NCBI GenBank assembly: GCA_950097015.1
Contig: CATNEN010000025.1
Location: 9,047,001 to 9,111,000 of the forward strand
Origin: Macrostomum hystrix
Lineage: Eukaryota > Platyhelminthes > Macrostomidae
Length of the DNA stretch: 64,000 bases
Reading direction: 5' to 3'
Part shown: positions 26,125-38,182 of the stretch, piece after piece
How the letters are laid out: each line of letters opens with the position of its first letter
Position numbering within the stretch: the first letter of the stretch is position 1
Notes under the pieces: model-generated
Seen by the model: the letters and a program-made list of their open reading frames with translations, nothing else
What the model was told of the DNA's origin: nothing
Databases searched by the model: none
Position numbers and translations under genes: made by a program

Positions 26125-26920
26125 CAAAGTTCATCTGTTTAATAAAAGCATTCGCCTGATAGCCAGAAATATACATCTGTTAGACAGAAATACACATCTG
26201 TTAGACAGAAATATACATCTGTTAGACAGAAATATACATCTGTTAGACAGAAATACACATCTGTTAGACAGAAATATACATCTGTTAGACAGAAATATAC
26301 ATCTGTTAGACAGAAATACACATCTGTTAGACACGAATATTCACCTGTTGTACAGAAATATACATCTGTTAGACACGAATATTCACCTGTTGTACAGAAA
26401 TATACATCTGTTAGACACGAATATTCACCTGTTGTACAGAAATATACATCTGTTAGACACGAATATTCACCTGTTCGACAGAAATATACACCCGTTGTAC
26501 AGAAATATACATCTGTTAGACAGAAATATACATCTGTTAGACACGAATATTCACCTGTTCGACAGAAATATATACCTGTTGTACAGAAATATACATCTGT
26601 TAGACACGAATATTCACCTGTTCGACAGAAATATACACCTGTTGTACAGAAATATACATCTGTTAGACAGAAATATACATCTGTTAGACACGAATATTCA
26701 CCTGTTCGACAGAAATATACACCTGTTGTACATAAATAGACATCTATAAGTCACCAATGATCACCTGTTAGACACGTATATTTACCTGTTAGACAGGAAT
26801 GTTCACCTGTTAGAAAGGAATGTTCACCTGTTAGAAAGAAATATTCACCTGTTAGACAGGAATATTCACCTGTTAGACAGGAATATTCACCTGTTAGACA
26901 GAACCATGAGTTCCTCGACA
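26125..26920 (-). repeat. 21-bp minisatellite, inverted relative of 2600-4290
   Basis: About 38 copies. Minus-strand units read GTGAATATTC...CTAACAG or TATTTCTGTCTAACAGATG, the same family as the 2.6-4.3 kb array. The array starts with ATCTGTTAGACAG variants and ends with CACCTGTTAGACAGG variants. Confidence 0.93.
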
Positions 26921-27284
26921 GTTAATTGAAACAGTTGAATTTGCTAGTTTAAGGCGTGACTCTAGGGTAAAGAAATCCCATGGGACTAATCCATAAAGAA
27001 AAAAAAGTTGCAATAAATTTTGCATGGCAGAACACTCAGTCCAACCCTAAAGAACTATTCGTCCGTGCTGTTAAATCAATCTTGTGGAATAAAAGCAAGA
27101 ACCGAGGGCATTTTGAGGGCTTCGCAGTTGGGACTCTGGGTCATAAAAGTCTAGAGAAAGAAAAATTGACTACATTCGTGACTAGCCTAATTGCAGTTTT
27201 AACAATGCTCCGCATTTATCTGACAGCCTGAGTTCAATAAGTCTGAATGCTAGAGTGCCTAGGAAAGGATGTATTGAGAGAAAT

Positions 27285-27625
27285 GAGATGCGAGTGTGAG
27301 AAATGAGATGTGATTGTGAGAAATGAGATGCGAGCGTGAGAAATGAGATGCAAGCGTGAGAAATGAGATGCGAGTGTGAGAAATGAGATGTGATTGTGAG
27401 AAATGAGATGCGAGCGTGAGAAATGAGATGCAAGTGTGAGAAATGAGATTTGATTGTGAGAAATGAGATGCGAGTGTGAGAAATAAGATGCGAGTGTGAG
27501 AAATAAGATGCGAATGTGAGATATGAGGTGCGAGCGTGAGAAATGAGATGCGAGCGTAAGAAATGAGATGCGAGCGTGAGAAATGGGATGCGAGGGTGAG
27601 AAATGAGATGCGAGTGAGATGAGAT
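27285..27625 (-). repeat. 20-bp minisatellite
   Basis: About 17 copies of GAGAAATGAGATGCGAGTGT with G/A changes. Confidence 0.93.
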
Positions 27626-27924
27626 TAGACACAAGTGGGAAATATGTGATAAGATCCTACAGTAAGAAATGAGATTAGAAGCGAGTGTGACAGATCAGAT
27701 GCGAGTGTGAGAGGTGAGATGCTGTTTGAGATGTCAGGCTGGAGTGCAAGAGAGTAAGTATATCGTGAGTGTGATGGAGGCTGTCGAGAAGTCAGAATCC
27801 CAGGGGGAGGCCGTCAAATGACGGAGACGTCACCCGATGCATTAACTGAACCGGAAGAGTACTCCACAATAAATCAAAGAGAGCCGCATCTCCCTCACTG
27901 CCCAATGAGTCGGCACCAACTCAC

Positions 27925-28052
27925 GTCACTATCGAGCTGGTCTTGTTGCTCAAGGGTCGATGATTGAGCTTTGCCTTGTTGGCCTTCTTTAGTACGATGA
28001 TCGTTTGTCATAATCAGTCTCAGCCGAGACTCAGAAACTGGCTCCTGTACTT
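27925..28052 (-). CDS. Candidate exon, possibly 5' CaMKK
   Basis: Minus strand, between the acceptor TCTTGTCTGCCTTAG and the donor GTGAGTTGG. It reads VQEPVSESRLRLIMTNDHRT ... LEQQDQLDSD with no stop and ends in phase 0. It lies downstream of the kinase-death gene and upstream of CaMKK on the same strand, so it could be an early CaMKK exon. Confidence 0.33.
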
Positions 28053-28087
28053 CTAAGGCAGACAAGACAATTTAATTCGTGCCCTTT

Positions 28088-28445
28088 TTAGTAAGATAAT
28101 TCACAGTCACAGATTCACAGTCACAGATTTACAGTCACAGAATCACAGATTCACAGTCACAGATTTACAGTCACAGAATCACAGATTCACAGTCACAGAT
28201 TTACAGTCACAGATTTACAGTCACAGAATCACAGATTTACAGTCACGGATTCACGGTCACAGATTTACAATTCACGGTCACAGATTCACAGTCACAGATT
28301 TACAGTCACAGATTCACTGTCACAGATTCACAGTCACAGATTCACAGTCACAGATTCACAGTCACAGATTTACAGTCACAGATTTACAGTCACAGATTTA
28401 CAGTCACAGATTCACAGTCACAGGTCTACTGTCACTGATTAAGAT
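28088..28445 (-). repeat. 14-bp minisatellite
   Basis: About 25 copies of ACAGTCACAGATTC / TTACAGTCACAGAT variants. Confidence 0.93.
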
Positions 28446-28592
28446 TCAGCCACAGATATAATCACTGTCATAAATAAAATTAATAAGGCGCGCACAATAA
28501 GTAACAATGGAATTAATTAATTCATTTCATTAATGAATTATTAATCTATGGATTCATTAATATTATTAATGGATTTACAATTTCACCAGTAC

Positions 28593-28598
28593 TTTATT
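28593..28598 (-). terminator. Poly(A) signal of the kinase-death gene
   Basis: TTTATT on plus, AATAAA on minus, about 200 bp downstream of the stop codon. Confidence 0.4.
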
Positions 28599-28796
28599 GA
28601 TCTACGCATTAAAATTTGTAATTCTAAATGAAGTAAAAAATTGCTGCGTACTGAGCACAGCCAGTAGTCTGTTTGGAGAATTTCTCTAGCTGGCGCTAGT
28701 TAAAATGGCAGAACTGATCAAGTAAAAAATGTTTACAGAATGTGTACAAAAAGTGTCTCAGCGGGATGAGCAGCAGCAAGCCATCTCGCATCCATC

Positions 28797-31700
28797 TCAG
28801 TTTAAAGCGAACGGCCGCATCAGCGCCAGGGCCTCCTGGCAGTTTATTGTCTTCAACGAGGTGCCCAGACGACGGAAAGTCAGGCCGCTGTTCGAAGCCG
28901 CCTCCTGCAGAACCTTCAGCGTGGCCTCCTGGAGCGACAGTTCGTCCAGAATGATATCCTCTTCCATGGACTCTGGCAGATGTAGTGCGCATCGCAGGCG
29001 AGCCCAATCACCGTTGAGCTGTGAGCAGCTGCTCAGCTGAGCAAATAGATTCTCCGCCTCGGTTGGCGACAGCACCGTGTCGGCAAATTCCAAGCCTAGC
29101 ATCGTCGAATCCGGCTGAACAGTCTCGCCGGGACGCAGTTGATGAATGAACACGTCGCCAAGGACTCGCCCGATGGACACCATCGGCATCACGGCTTGCC
29201 GGTTGGACTGCGCCGAGCACAGGCCGGAGTCGAGACGCTGGCTGCCACCGGAGCCACCGGCGGCGCCGACGATGCCAATCTGGCCAGGCTGCAGACGCTG
29301 TCCCTGACTGTCTGCGCTGTACTGGCTACGCACAATGTCCCGCTCTTTCACCAGCTGCCGCTGTTCAGTTCGCCAAGGAGGCCACTGGGCTTCGACTTGT
29401 TCAAAGCTAGGTCGATCCTCCGGCCTGATTGCCAGCATGGATTTCATCACACCGATGAGGTGGTCGCGCAGACTGTTGAACTCGTCTTCAGGAGGCCTCA
29501 ATGCGGCCTGTTTCATTTCAGGATGTTAGAGATTGGGCTTGCCGACTGCGGTGCGGCTACATTCGCATACCTACTTCGAGTAGTGAATGCTCCATTTTTG
29601 TAGCTAAGACATTCCAATCCCAACCCTTATAGATCCTAAATTATGAAAAATACCAGGTAAACGAGAGTCTAAATATTTCAGACTCAAAGGAAATTCACAC
29701 ATAAGAAATCCCAAACCCGAAGAATCACACACCTGACAAATCCCAAGCCCGAAGAATCCCACACCTGATAAATCCCAAGCCCGAAGAATCCCACACCTGA
29801 CAAATCCCAAGCCCGAAGAATCCCACACCTGATAAATCCCAAGCCCGAAGAATCCCACACCTGATAAATCCCAAGCCCGAAGAATCCCACACCTGATAAA
29901 TCCCAAGCCCGAAGAATCCCACACCTGATAAATCCCAAGCCCGAAGAATCCCACACCTGATAAATCCCAAGCCCGAAGAATCCCACACCTGATAAATCCC
30001 AAGCCCGAAGAATCCCACACCTGATAAATCCCAAGCCCGAAGAATCCCACACCTGATAAATCCCAAGCCCGAAGAATCCCACACCTGATAAATCCCAAGC
30101 CCGAAGAATCCCACACCTGATAAATCCCAAGCCCGAAGAATCCCAACACCAAGTCCGAGAAATCCCGACTTTGACGAACCCGTAAGCCAGACTAAATCCC
30201 ACTGGAAATCCCAACCAAAAAAGCCCCGACCAAGCAGCGCACCGGATAGTGCTGGAAGCACTCGTTCTCAACAAGTTGGGCCAGTCGATCCGCCAGTCGA
30301 CCAGACATCACAATCTGCTTGTAATCGGAGGTGCCATTTGGGGAGACACGCCGTCTAAGACTGTCGCAGATCAGGGCCTCGCACAGGCAGATCCCGAACA
30401 GGAACCGGTCGATGTACACATCCGGCTGGCGGAGCGGGTCCAGCAGCAGCTCCGGCGGTCGGCGCTCGATGCCCATCCGCTGCTCCAGGTCCAGAGAATT
30501 CTGCGACACCAGCGAATTCAGCTTCTTCGAGAGGCCGAAATCACTCAGCTGCAAGTAGGGAACTCAACTCTATACGCCTGCTTCGTCAGTCTCCTGTTAT
30601 CCCCTGGTCAGTCTTATCCCCTTGGTCAGACTATTATCCCCTCTGGTCAGACTGTTATCCCCTTGGTCAGACTGTTATCCCCTCTGGTCAGACTGTTATC
30701 CCCTTTGGTCAGACTGTTATCCCCTCTGGTCAGACTGTTATCCCCTTTGGGCAGACCATTCTCCCCTCTGGTCAGACTGTTATCCCCTTTGGTCAGACTG
30801 TTATCCCCTCTGGTCAGACTGTTATCCCCTTTGGTCAGACTGTTATCCCCTCTGGTCAGACTGTTATCCCCTCTGGTCAGACTGTTATCCCCTCTGGTCA
30901 GACTCCCTCTCCCTCTGGTCAGACTGTTATCCCCTTTGGTCAGACTGTTATCCCCTCTGGTCAGACTGTTATCCCCTTTGGTCAGACCATTCTCCCCTCT
31001 GGTCAGACTGTTATCCCCTTTGGTCAGACTGTTATCCCCTCTGGTCAGACTGTTATCCCCTTTGGTCAGACTGTTATCCCCTCTGGTCAGACTGTTATCC
31101 CCTTTGGTCAGACCATTCTCCCTCTGGTCAGAATGTTATCCCCTTTGGTCAGACTGTTATCCCCTCTGGTCAGACTGTTATCCCCTCTGGTCAGACTGTT
31201 ATCCCCTTGGTCAGACAGTTATCCCCATTGGTCAGACTGTTTTCCCCTTTGGTCAGACTGTTATCCCCTTTGGTCAGTCTGTTATCCCCTTTGGTGTCTG
31301 TTGTCACCCCCACACGGTAAGTTTGTTTTCCCTTGTCAGTGGTGTTCGACACCCGCAGTTAAGGCACAAACTTTCTAAAGTTCATTCCATGAGTCAAATG
31401 ATTAATAAGGTTTCATGGAGAAGTGGAAATTACTCTTATAATTTAGCGTTCTTCAAAACAACTTCAGGCCTAGCTTACCTTGGCTCGTAAATCAGCTGTA
31501 ATGAGCACATTGTCTATGGCCAGATCTTTGTGCAATATCGGTTCCCGTCGGCTCTGAAGACAGTGCATTGCTCTGCAGATATCCAGCATGAAGGACTGCA
31601 CCAGCCACGGGAACCTGCGGGTCTCCAAGCCCTGCAGTCGAGAACGAAGGTTTTCTGACACGAACTGACTAATACTGACACGAACTGCTAATACTGACAC

Positions 31701-34304
31701 AAACTGACTAATACTGACACGAACTGACTAATACTGACACGAACTGCTAATACTGACACGAACTGACTAATACTGACACGAACTGACTAATACTGACACG
31801 AACTGACTAATACTGACACGAACTGGCTAATACTGACACGAACTGACTAACACTGACACGAACTGACTAATACTGACACAAACTGACTAATACTGACACG
31901 AACTGACTAATACTGACACGAACTGACTAATACTGACTCAAACTGACTAATACTGACACGAACTGACTAATACTGACAAAAACGGACTGATACTGACACG
32001 AACTGACTAATACTGACAAAAACGGACTGATACTGACACGAACTGACTAATACTGACAAAAACGGACTAATACTGACACGAACTGACTAATACTGATTCG
32101 AACTGACTAATACTGACACGAAATGACTAATACTGACACGAACTTCTAATACTGACACGAACTGACTAATACTGACACGAACTGACTAATACTGACACGA
32201 ACTGACTAATACTGACACGAACTGGCTAATACTGACACGAACTGACTAATACTGACACGAACTGACTAATACTGACTCAAACTGACTAATACTGACACGA
32301 ACTGACTAATACTGACTCAAACTGACTAATACTGACACGAACTGACTAATACTGACTCAAACTGACTAATACTGACACGAACTGACTAATACTGACAAAA
32401 ACGGACTGATACTGACACGAACTGACTAATACTGACAAAAACGGACTGATACTGACACGAACTGACTAATACTGACAAAAACGGACTAATACTGACAAAA
32501 ACTGACTAATACTGACACGAACTGACTAATACTGATTCGAACTGACTAATACTGACACGAAATGACTAATACTGACACGAACTTCTAATACTGACACGAA
32601 CTGACTAATACTGACACGAACTGACTAATACTGACACGAACTGACTAATACTGACACGAACTGGCTAATACTGACACGAACTGACTAATACTGACACGAA
32701 CTGACTAATACTGACAAAAACGGACTGATACTGACACGAACTGACTAATACTGACAAAAACGGACTAATACTGACAAAAACTGACTAATACTGACACGAA
32801 CTGACTAATACTGATTCGAACTGACTAATACTGACACGAAATGACTAATACTGACACGAACTGACTAATACTGACACGAACTGACTAATACTGACACGAA
32901 CTGACTAATACTGACACGAACTGACTAACACTGACACGAACTGACTAATACTGACACAAACTGACTAATACTGACACGAACTGACTAATACTGACACAAA
33001 CTGACTAATACTGACACGAACTGACTAATACTGACAAAAACGGACTGATACTGACACGAACTGACTAATACTGACAAAAACGGACTAATACTGACAAAAA
33101 CGGACTAATACTGACACGAACTGACTAATACTGACACGAACTGACTAATACTGATTCGAACTGACTAATACTGACAAAAACTGACTAATACTGACACAAA
33201 CTGACTAATACTGACACGAAATGACTAATACTGACACGAACTGACTAATACTGACACGAACTGACTAATACTGAAAAAAACGGACTAATACTGACACGAA
33301 CTGACTAATACTGACAAAAACGGACTAATACTGACAAAAACGGACTAATACTGACACGAACTGACTAATACTGACACGAACTGACTAAACCTGATATGAA
33401 CTGACTAAACCTGACATGAACTGACTAAACCTGACATGAACTGACTAAACCTGACACGAACTGACTAAACCTGACATGAACTGACTAAACCTGACATGAA
33501 CTGACTAAACCTGACACGAACTGACTAAACCTGACATGAACTGACTAAACCTGACACGAACTGACTAATACTGACACGAACTGACTAAACCTGACATGAA
33601 CTGACTAAACCTGACACGAAATGACTACACCTGACATGCACTGGCTAGTCATGCCACAAACGAATGTCTAAATCATCAGTCACTAAAATGTGAACCAACG
33701 AAAGCAAACGTTGGATAAGCATGCAAAAAGAGGTTAATAAACTTTGTTAAAAAAGAACTCACTGCATGGCTAAACCTATTGAGAAAGTTGCGTAAGTCGC
33801 CGAAATCGCATAGCTCCATTAGGTAGCCCGTGAACTTGTTGTTGCTAATGTACAAGCCGTGCACTTTTACAAAATGTCGTGACTGATCACCGAGATTCTT
33901 AAGAATAGCAATTTCCTTCTGTAGCTTCTTTAGTGCCCTGATGTAATAGTTAATATAGTTAATGTAATAGTGATGTAACCGAAAAGTTTCATAGATGCAT
34001 TCAGAAGATCCAGATCCAGTCATTTACAAAGAAATTTACTCACCACTGAAATTCAGCCGACTCTGGACTTTTGAGCATTTTGATAGCACAACTTATGTAT
34101 CTCCATGTGCATGAGTAGATTTCACCAAATGATCCATGAGCTTAAAATATTAATTAATATTAATAAATAATGGTATACAACACGCCAATCCAAAATAATA
34201 TATTTATTAAAGCATTAGACTGCGGCAAACTTACCAATGAATTTTAAATTAGTAACCTCTTCATCCCTCACAAAACTAAGCTTAGAGTTGCTCAGATCAG
34301 ACAT
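28797..34304 (-). CDS. TKL/tyrosine-kinase-like protein kinase with C-terminal death domain
   Basis: Six exons in transcript order: 34304-34235, 34140-34044, 33937-33763, 31631-31479, 30548-30243, 29507-28797. Phases close to 503 aa. N-terminus MSDLSNSKLSFVRDEEVTNL, glycine loop GAHGSFGEIYS, lysine strand SCAIKML, catalytic loop ILHKDLAIDNVLI (HKD in place of HRD), LSDFGLSKKLN, RRPPELLL in the APE position, DVYIDRFLFGICLCEAL, and RPEDRPSFEQV closing the kinase. After a linker, residues about 410-500 look like a death domain (DWARLRCALHLPESMEED, SLQEATLKVL, TFRRLGTSLKTI). Kinase followed by a death domain is the RIPK1 order, suggesting signalling in cell death or immunity; that role is inferred. 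The DLA-x-x-N loop is more like tyrosine kinases than RIPKs. Confidence 0.85.
29690..30152 (-). repeat. 32-bp minisatellite in kinase-death intron 29508-30242
   Basis: About 13 very uniform copies containing CCACACCTGATAAATCCCAA plus GCCCGAAGAATC. Flanking intron bases carry related GGGATTT motifs (minus strand), suggesting a local seed. Confidence 0.95.
30590..31312 (-). repeat. 21-22-bp minisatellite in kinase-death intron 30549-31478
   Basis: About 33 copies of TGGTCAGACTGTTATCCCCT plus one or two bases, alternating CTC/TTT variants in a near-regular ABAB pattern. Confidence 0.95.
31655..33650 (-). repeat. 20-bp minisatellite in kinase-death intron 31632-33762
   Basis: About 100 copies of ACTGACTAATACTGACACGA. 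Variants (AAAACGGACT, ATTCGAACTG, ACTTCTAAT) mark duplicated blocks, for example ACTTCTAAT at about 32143 and 32582. Towards 33380-33640 the unit shifts to ACTGACTAAACCTGACATGA. The array starts about 25 bp from the exon acceptor. Confidence 0.96.
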
Positions 34305-37183
34305 GATAAAGGCACTGGAGAAGGGATCAGGTATCAAATTAGAGCATGTGATGTGGGCTGAAATGCTTTAAGTCTGAAACTGTTTTTACGGCTGAAATTT
34401 CTTGTGGTTGTAACAACCAGAATTCAATATTAACAATTTGTTACTTTATAAGACATTTAATACATAATGCCACCATTACTAGAATATTGATGTTTAAATG
34501 CAATTAGGGCCTAAACATTTTTGTTCACAAATCACAGTGACTACTGCTTAACAAGTTTTTATATCTAATAATGAACTTAGTACTTAAGCAATATGTTTTC
34601 ATAAGCATTCCAATATGCACAAAAATATTAAGCTCCTATTTACCTAGAAGTAGACTGTAGCTAATTTACAAGATTAGCAATTTTTCATGATTTATATAAT
34701 TAGCAATTAACAATTGCTAATCATATAAATCAGCTACAGTCTACTTCTAGGTAACTAGAAGTAACAAGAAGAAGGTAACTAGGTAACTAGACTACTTCTA
34801 GTCTACTGGGCCTGGCAATATTAAGTTTTAGTACAATAATCCTAGATTTAGACATGTTCTAACAGTTTCTACTTTTCTGAATTAAAGTTCTTGTAATGTA
34901 GGGGGCCTAAATATTGCTTAGAAATTTTTTGCCTTGAATTCAAACTTAATAATAGCTAGGCATATATCTATTATATAATAATAAAAATAAAAATAATTTT
35001 ATGAGGCCTATATTACAATTGTATAAAACAAATGTATAATCAGCTAAATAAGTTGAGAAAAATAGTTAGCAAAGTAGAATCTAAAAAACCAATTGATAAT
35101 CTAAGCTTCATAAATAATATAATAAAGTTTTAGGGAAACAGAATTAATGTAAAGGAGGGCATAATAAAATAAAATAGTAATGTGTTTCGCTCTTGAAATC
35201 GAGGACGAAAATATAGCAATAATTTGTAAAAATTCAATACATTTTCACCAACTCAGAATTTAGTTTAAACAAACATTTTATACCTTTGCAATACAGAAAA
35301 ATTTTCTCTTTCATCACTTACATTACATATACAATGATGGGATTAAAACAACTACAAATACTAATTAGACTAATATTCGTTGCTATGACGATCTTTCTTG
35401 GAAGTTTTATTTCTTAAAATCCCGCCAAGGTTGTTTAGATCGTTGTTAAAATAAGTACCTTAGACAACACAATTTGAGGACTTAGGTCTAGAAATCTGCT
35501 TCAATTATTGAGACTTCGAATTAAAAATATCCTTCTCACTTCTGTATAATATATAAATGCGAAACGTTACAATTAAGCGAAAAAACTTGCCGGTCTCGCC
35601 TTAACTACATGTATATTTGAACTAGCCCAATAACTGCTTCGTGGGAATTGATTGCAGTGCATATGGATCGGCCTTTTTCAGTAAAATATCTTATTTTTTA
35701 CTTTATGTACAACAAATGACACAGCTGGACATCGACAAAATCACACTAATACAGTTTATTTTTGCACAACATTTTATGTTGGTTTTTGTTTTGAAATAAT
35801 TTTGCTCGGACTGAGATTCGAACTCCCGACCTATCCCTCAGAAGAACTAGCAGGCCCTTAAACATACGGATCAGGGTTTGTCTCGAAGTCAAGTCTAACT
35901 GCACCTTGACCAATTACGCTCCAGAAATGATGGCTCGGATGGTCGCGGTCAGAACCGGGAACCAACTGTACGCACGGCAGGCACCATTGTGATGAAGCTG
36001 GATTGAGGAGGACAGGCGTCTCATTGTGAGGGATCGCGAGCTTGCAGAAGAGACAGGTCTCAGATCTCATAAATTCCACAATTAATGAGATCCTGGTCCA
36101 CGATCAGATATTTCTAGAGTTTTTTACAGTTTACAGAGATTTGGGCAGTTTTTGAAGCCATCGAATCCTAGCTCCTATCATTCTTAGATCCTACACTAAA
36201 GAAGTATTGAATAGCAGCAGAATCAACTGGAGAAAATATTTTGAGTCCGTTGTTTCGCACTTACTCAGTTACCTGTACTTAACTGATCATTGTATAGGTA
36301 CTATATATACTCGTATTAAATTAATCGTAGAGAAAATAAAGTTCGACGTACACAGCTGTCAAGACAGAAAAAATGCACTTTTATCAATAGAAAATCTAAA
36401 AGGTGGGCGGGATTCAAAGTTTTATTTAGTGAACTTAATATATCTCGTTTCTGATACACACATGAATTGATTAAAACTTGCATCCAGACTGCACTAGATT
36501 AGAGGCACTTAAACATAGGCATTGAAATGTTTTGATTGGCAAAATGACGCTCACACAATACTCTGTTAACAGTAGAACTACCAAGGGGCCGGCCCCTGAC
36601 AATTTTTTACTGCACCCGAACGGAACAATGCAAGCGCACGAAACTCAAGAACACGGGCCAACTTTTTGTTGCGTATCTTCTGAAAAAAAAAACAAGTCGC
36701 CAGCTCTTCAGACCGTCGATATATTCAATGTTTCTGGCCGAAGGTCCGATTTTTCCCATAAGAGCTAGTGTATTTCATACACCCCTATACACGATTTTGC
36801 ACTGCGCCTCAGTGCGGCCTTTCCATACCTTCAAACTTTATCAGCATGTCACCCGAATGTGCTTGCATCATCTCCGACTTCGGCGGTCACCGACCTTTAT
36901 CTAGATCTATCTCTCTTATCTATCTAGACCTTCAAGAGCTACAAGATGTGGAACTAGGCCACTATGGACACCCTGACATGCTGTGCACATATTATGGAAT
37001 TTGACCATAGACAATAGCACAGCGTGCATATCTATGGAATTCGACCATAGACAACAGCAGAGGGCGGGCTGCCGTTAGTTTCAACCTCGTTTCAACATGC
37101 GTAGGCTAACTACAACACGAGTTCATTCGCAGAAAAACCAGTCCAGCAAACAGCATCTATGGCCGCACTTTTAACAGAGCCGC
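34305..37183. other. Intergenic, AT-rich
   Basis: 5' flank of the kinase-death gene and 3' flank of GPCR 1. Contains an imperfect 42-bp inverted repeat (34641-34682 with 34712-34753). A T-arm-like GAGTTCGAATCTC (minus) lies near 35814-35840. A minus frame at 35858-36079 has two CxxC pairs but no other support. Confidence 0.5.
34641..34753. repeat. Imperfect foldback, 42-bp arms
   Basis: The left arm starts TACCTAGAAGTAGACTGTAG and the right arm is its near-perfect reverse complement ending CTACTTCTAGGTA. The loop is about 29 bp. Confidence 0.75.
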
Positions 37184-38182
37184 TCAGCAAGGAGTGAGCC
37201 GACGGTCGTCACGACGAGCGCCGGAGCACAGCGTCGCTAGACGATCGCGCACAGACGCATTGAAGGACACAGTGAGGCAGGGCACAGCGGCCGAGTTGAT
37301 GTAGAAGACAACATACAGACAGTAATCCTGGCGTATGTCAGCTACATTCTCCAGCGTCATGGGTACTAGACTCAGCAGCTGGATGAGGTTGCCGACTGCC
37401 AGACCAATGAGCGAAAGCCGAAGAGCGCGACGATCGCCGCCACCATCGGCCGTCTCCGAGCGCCGCAGTTTGAGAGCGATTCCAGTCGCGATGTAGGAGC
37501 CCGCCGATATAATGTAGAGTATGATGGCTATACCAGCTTTGACAAGAGCGTTAACGCGAGTCTGTTCACGCAGGTGATCGCAGGCGGCCTGAGGTGTTTC
37601 AGTGTATGCAAGGCCATACCATCGCCATAACTGCATGCCCAGCTCAGCAGTTGCCATAGCAACTAGGACAACGCTAGCTACGCTTATGGCAAGTCGACGA
37701 CCCCACACGCGACTGGTGGGCGCAGCGACCGCCAAAAGTCTGTCGACTGCCAGCAGGCAGTACGCGAAAATCTCCGCCCCGATGGTCACGTCACGCATGC
37801 TGACCAGCACGGTGAGGAAGCTGGGCCGTCGCGTCTCCATCGGATTCTCGAGCTCGCTAGTCCAGCTCGAGTCCACCACAGCGGCACCGTAGAGCCGGTT
37901 GTGTCGCCCGACGCCCAGACGGAAGAGCAGCAGCAGCAGCACGAGCGCTGCGAGCAGTTCGCAGCCGCACAGCAGCTGGGTGAGGCTCCGATAAGTGGCT
38001 CGCCGAATGGCGCCGTTCCTGCCGCCCACCAGGCCGGCCACCGCGCAGTTGCCGAGCACGGCTAGGCAAACCACAAACGGGTAGGCGATGAAGAAGCACC
38101 AGGTGCCTAGAGTAGCTTGAAAGTAGCCGGGGGAGAATTCCAGGCATCCACTGGTTGTTGTCGTGTTGTTGCCGCTCTGCAT
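37184..38182 (-). CDS. Rhodopsin-like GPCR, copy 1
   Basis: Intronless 332-aa frame with ATG start and seven hydrophobic segments. TM1 has the conserved GN pair (LGNCAVAG, residues 44-45). The TM3 end carries AVDRLLAV (DRL at 147-149 in place of DRY). Tryptophan-rich TM4 (QLWRWYG) and TM5 (AGIAIILYIISAGSYIATG) follow, and TM7 (FYINSAAVPCLTVSF) lacks a classical NPxxY. N-terminal NNTT offers N-glycosylation. A cysteine follows TM4 (AACDHL), but the usual partner before TM3 is not obvious. Class A membership is likely; ligand unknown. Copy 2 lies about 4 kb away in the same orientation. Confidence 0.82.
   Translation of the reverse strand: MQSGNNTTTTSGCLEFSPGYFQATLGTWCFFIAYPFVVCLAVLGNCAVAGLVGGRNGAIRRATYRSLTQLLCGCELLAALVLLLLLFRLGVGRHNRLYGAAVVDSSWTSELENPMETRRPSFLTVLVSMRDVTIGAEIFAYCLLAVDRLLAVAAPTSRVWGRRLAISVASVVLVAMATAELGMQLWRWYGLAYTETPQAACDHLREQTRVNALVKAGIAIILYIISAGSYIATGIALKLRRSETADGGGDRRALRLSLIGLAVGNLIQLLSLVPMTLENVADIRQDYCLYVVFYINSAAVPCLTVSFNASVRDRLATLCSGARRDDRRLTPC

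Noticed and set aside
29604-30274. Overlapping frames in the 32-bp array
   Set aside because: Intronic repeat between two well-supported kinase-death exons.
35810-35860. T-arm-like GAGTTCGAATCTC on minus
   Set aside because: No matching D-arm or acceptor stem found; probably a worn SINE or chance.
36562-36600. TTAA followed by CAGTAGAACTACC as a piggyBac-like end
   Set aside because: No partner terminus or transposase seen.
37602-38147. Reverse-strand and other-frame ORFs across the GPCR genes
   Set aside because: Shadow frames; only the minus frame shows seven hydrophobic segments and the DRL motif.
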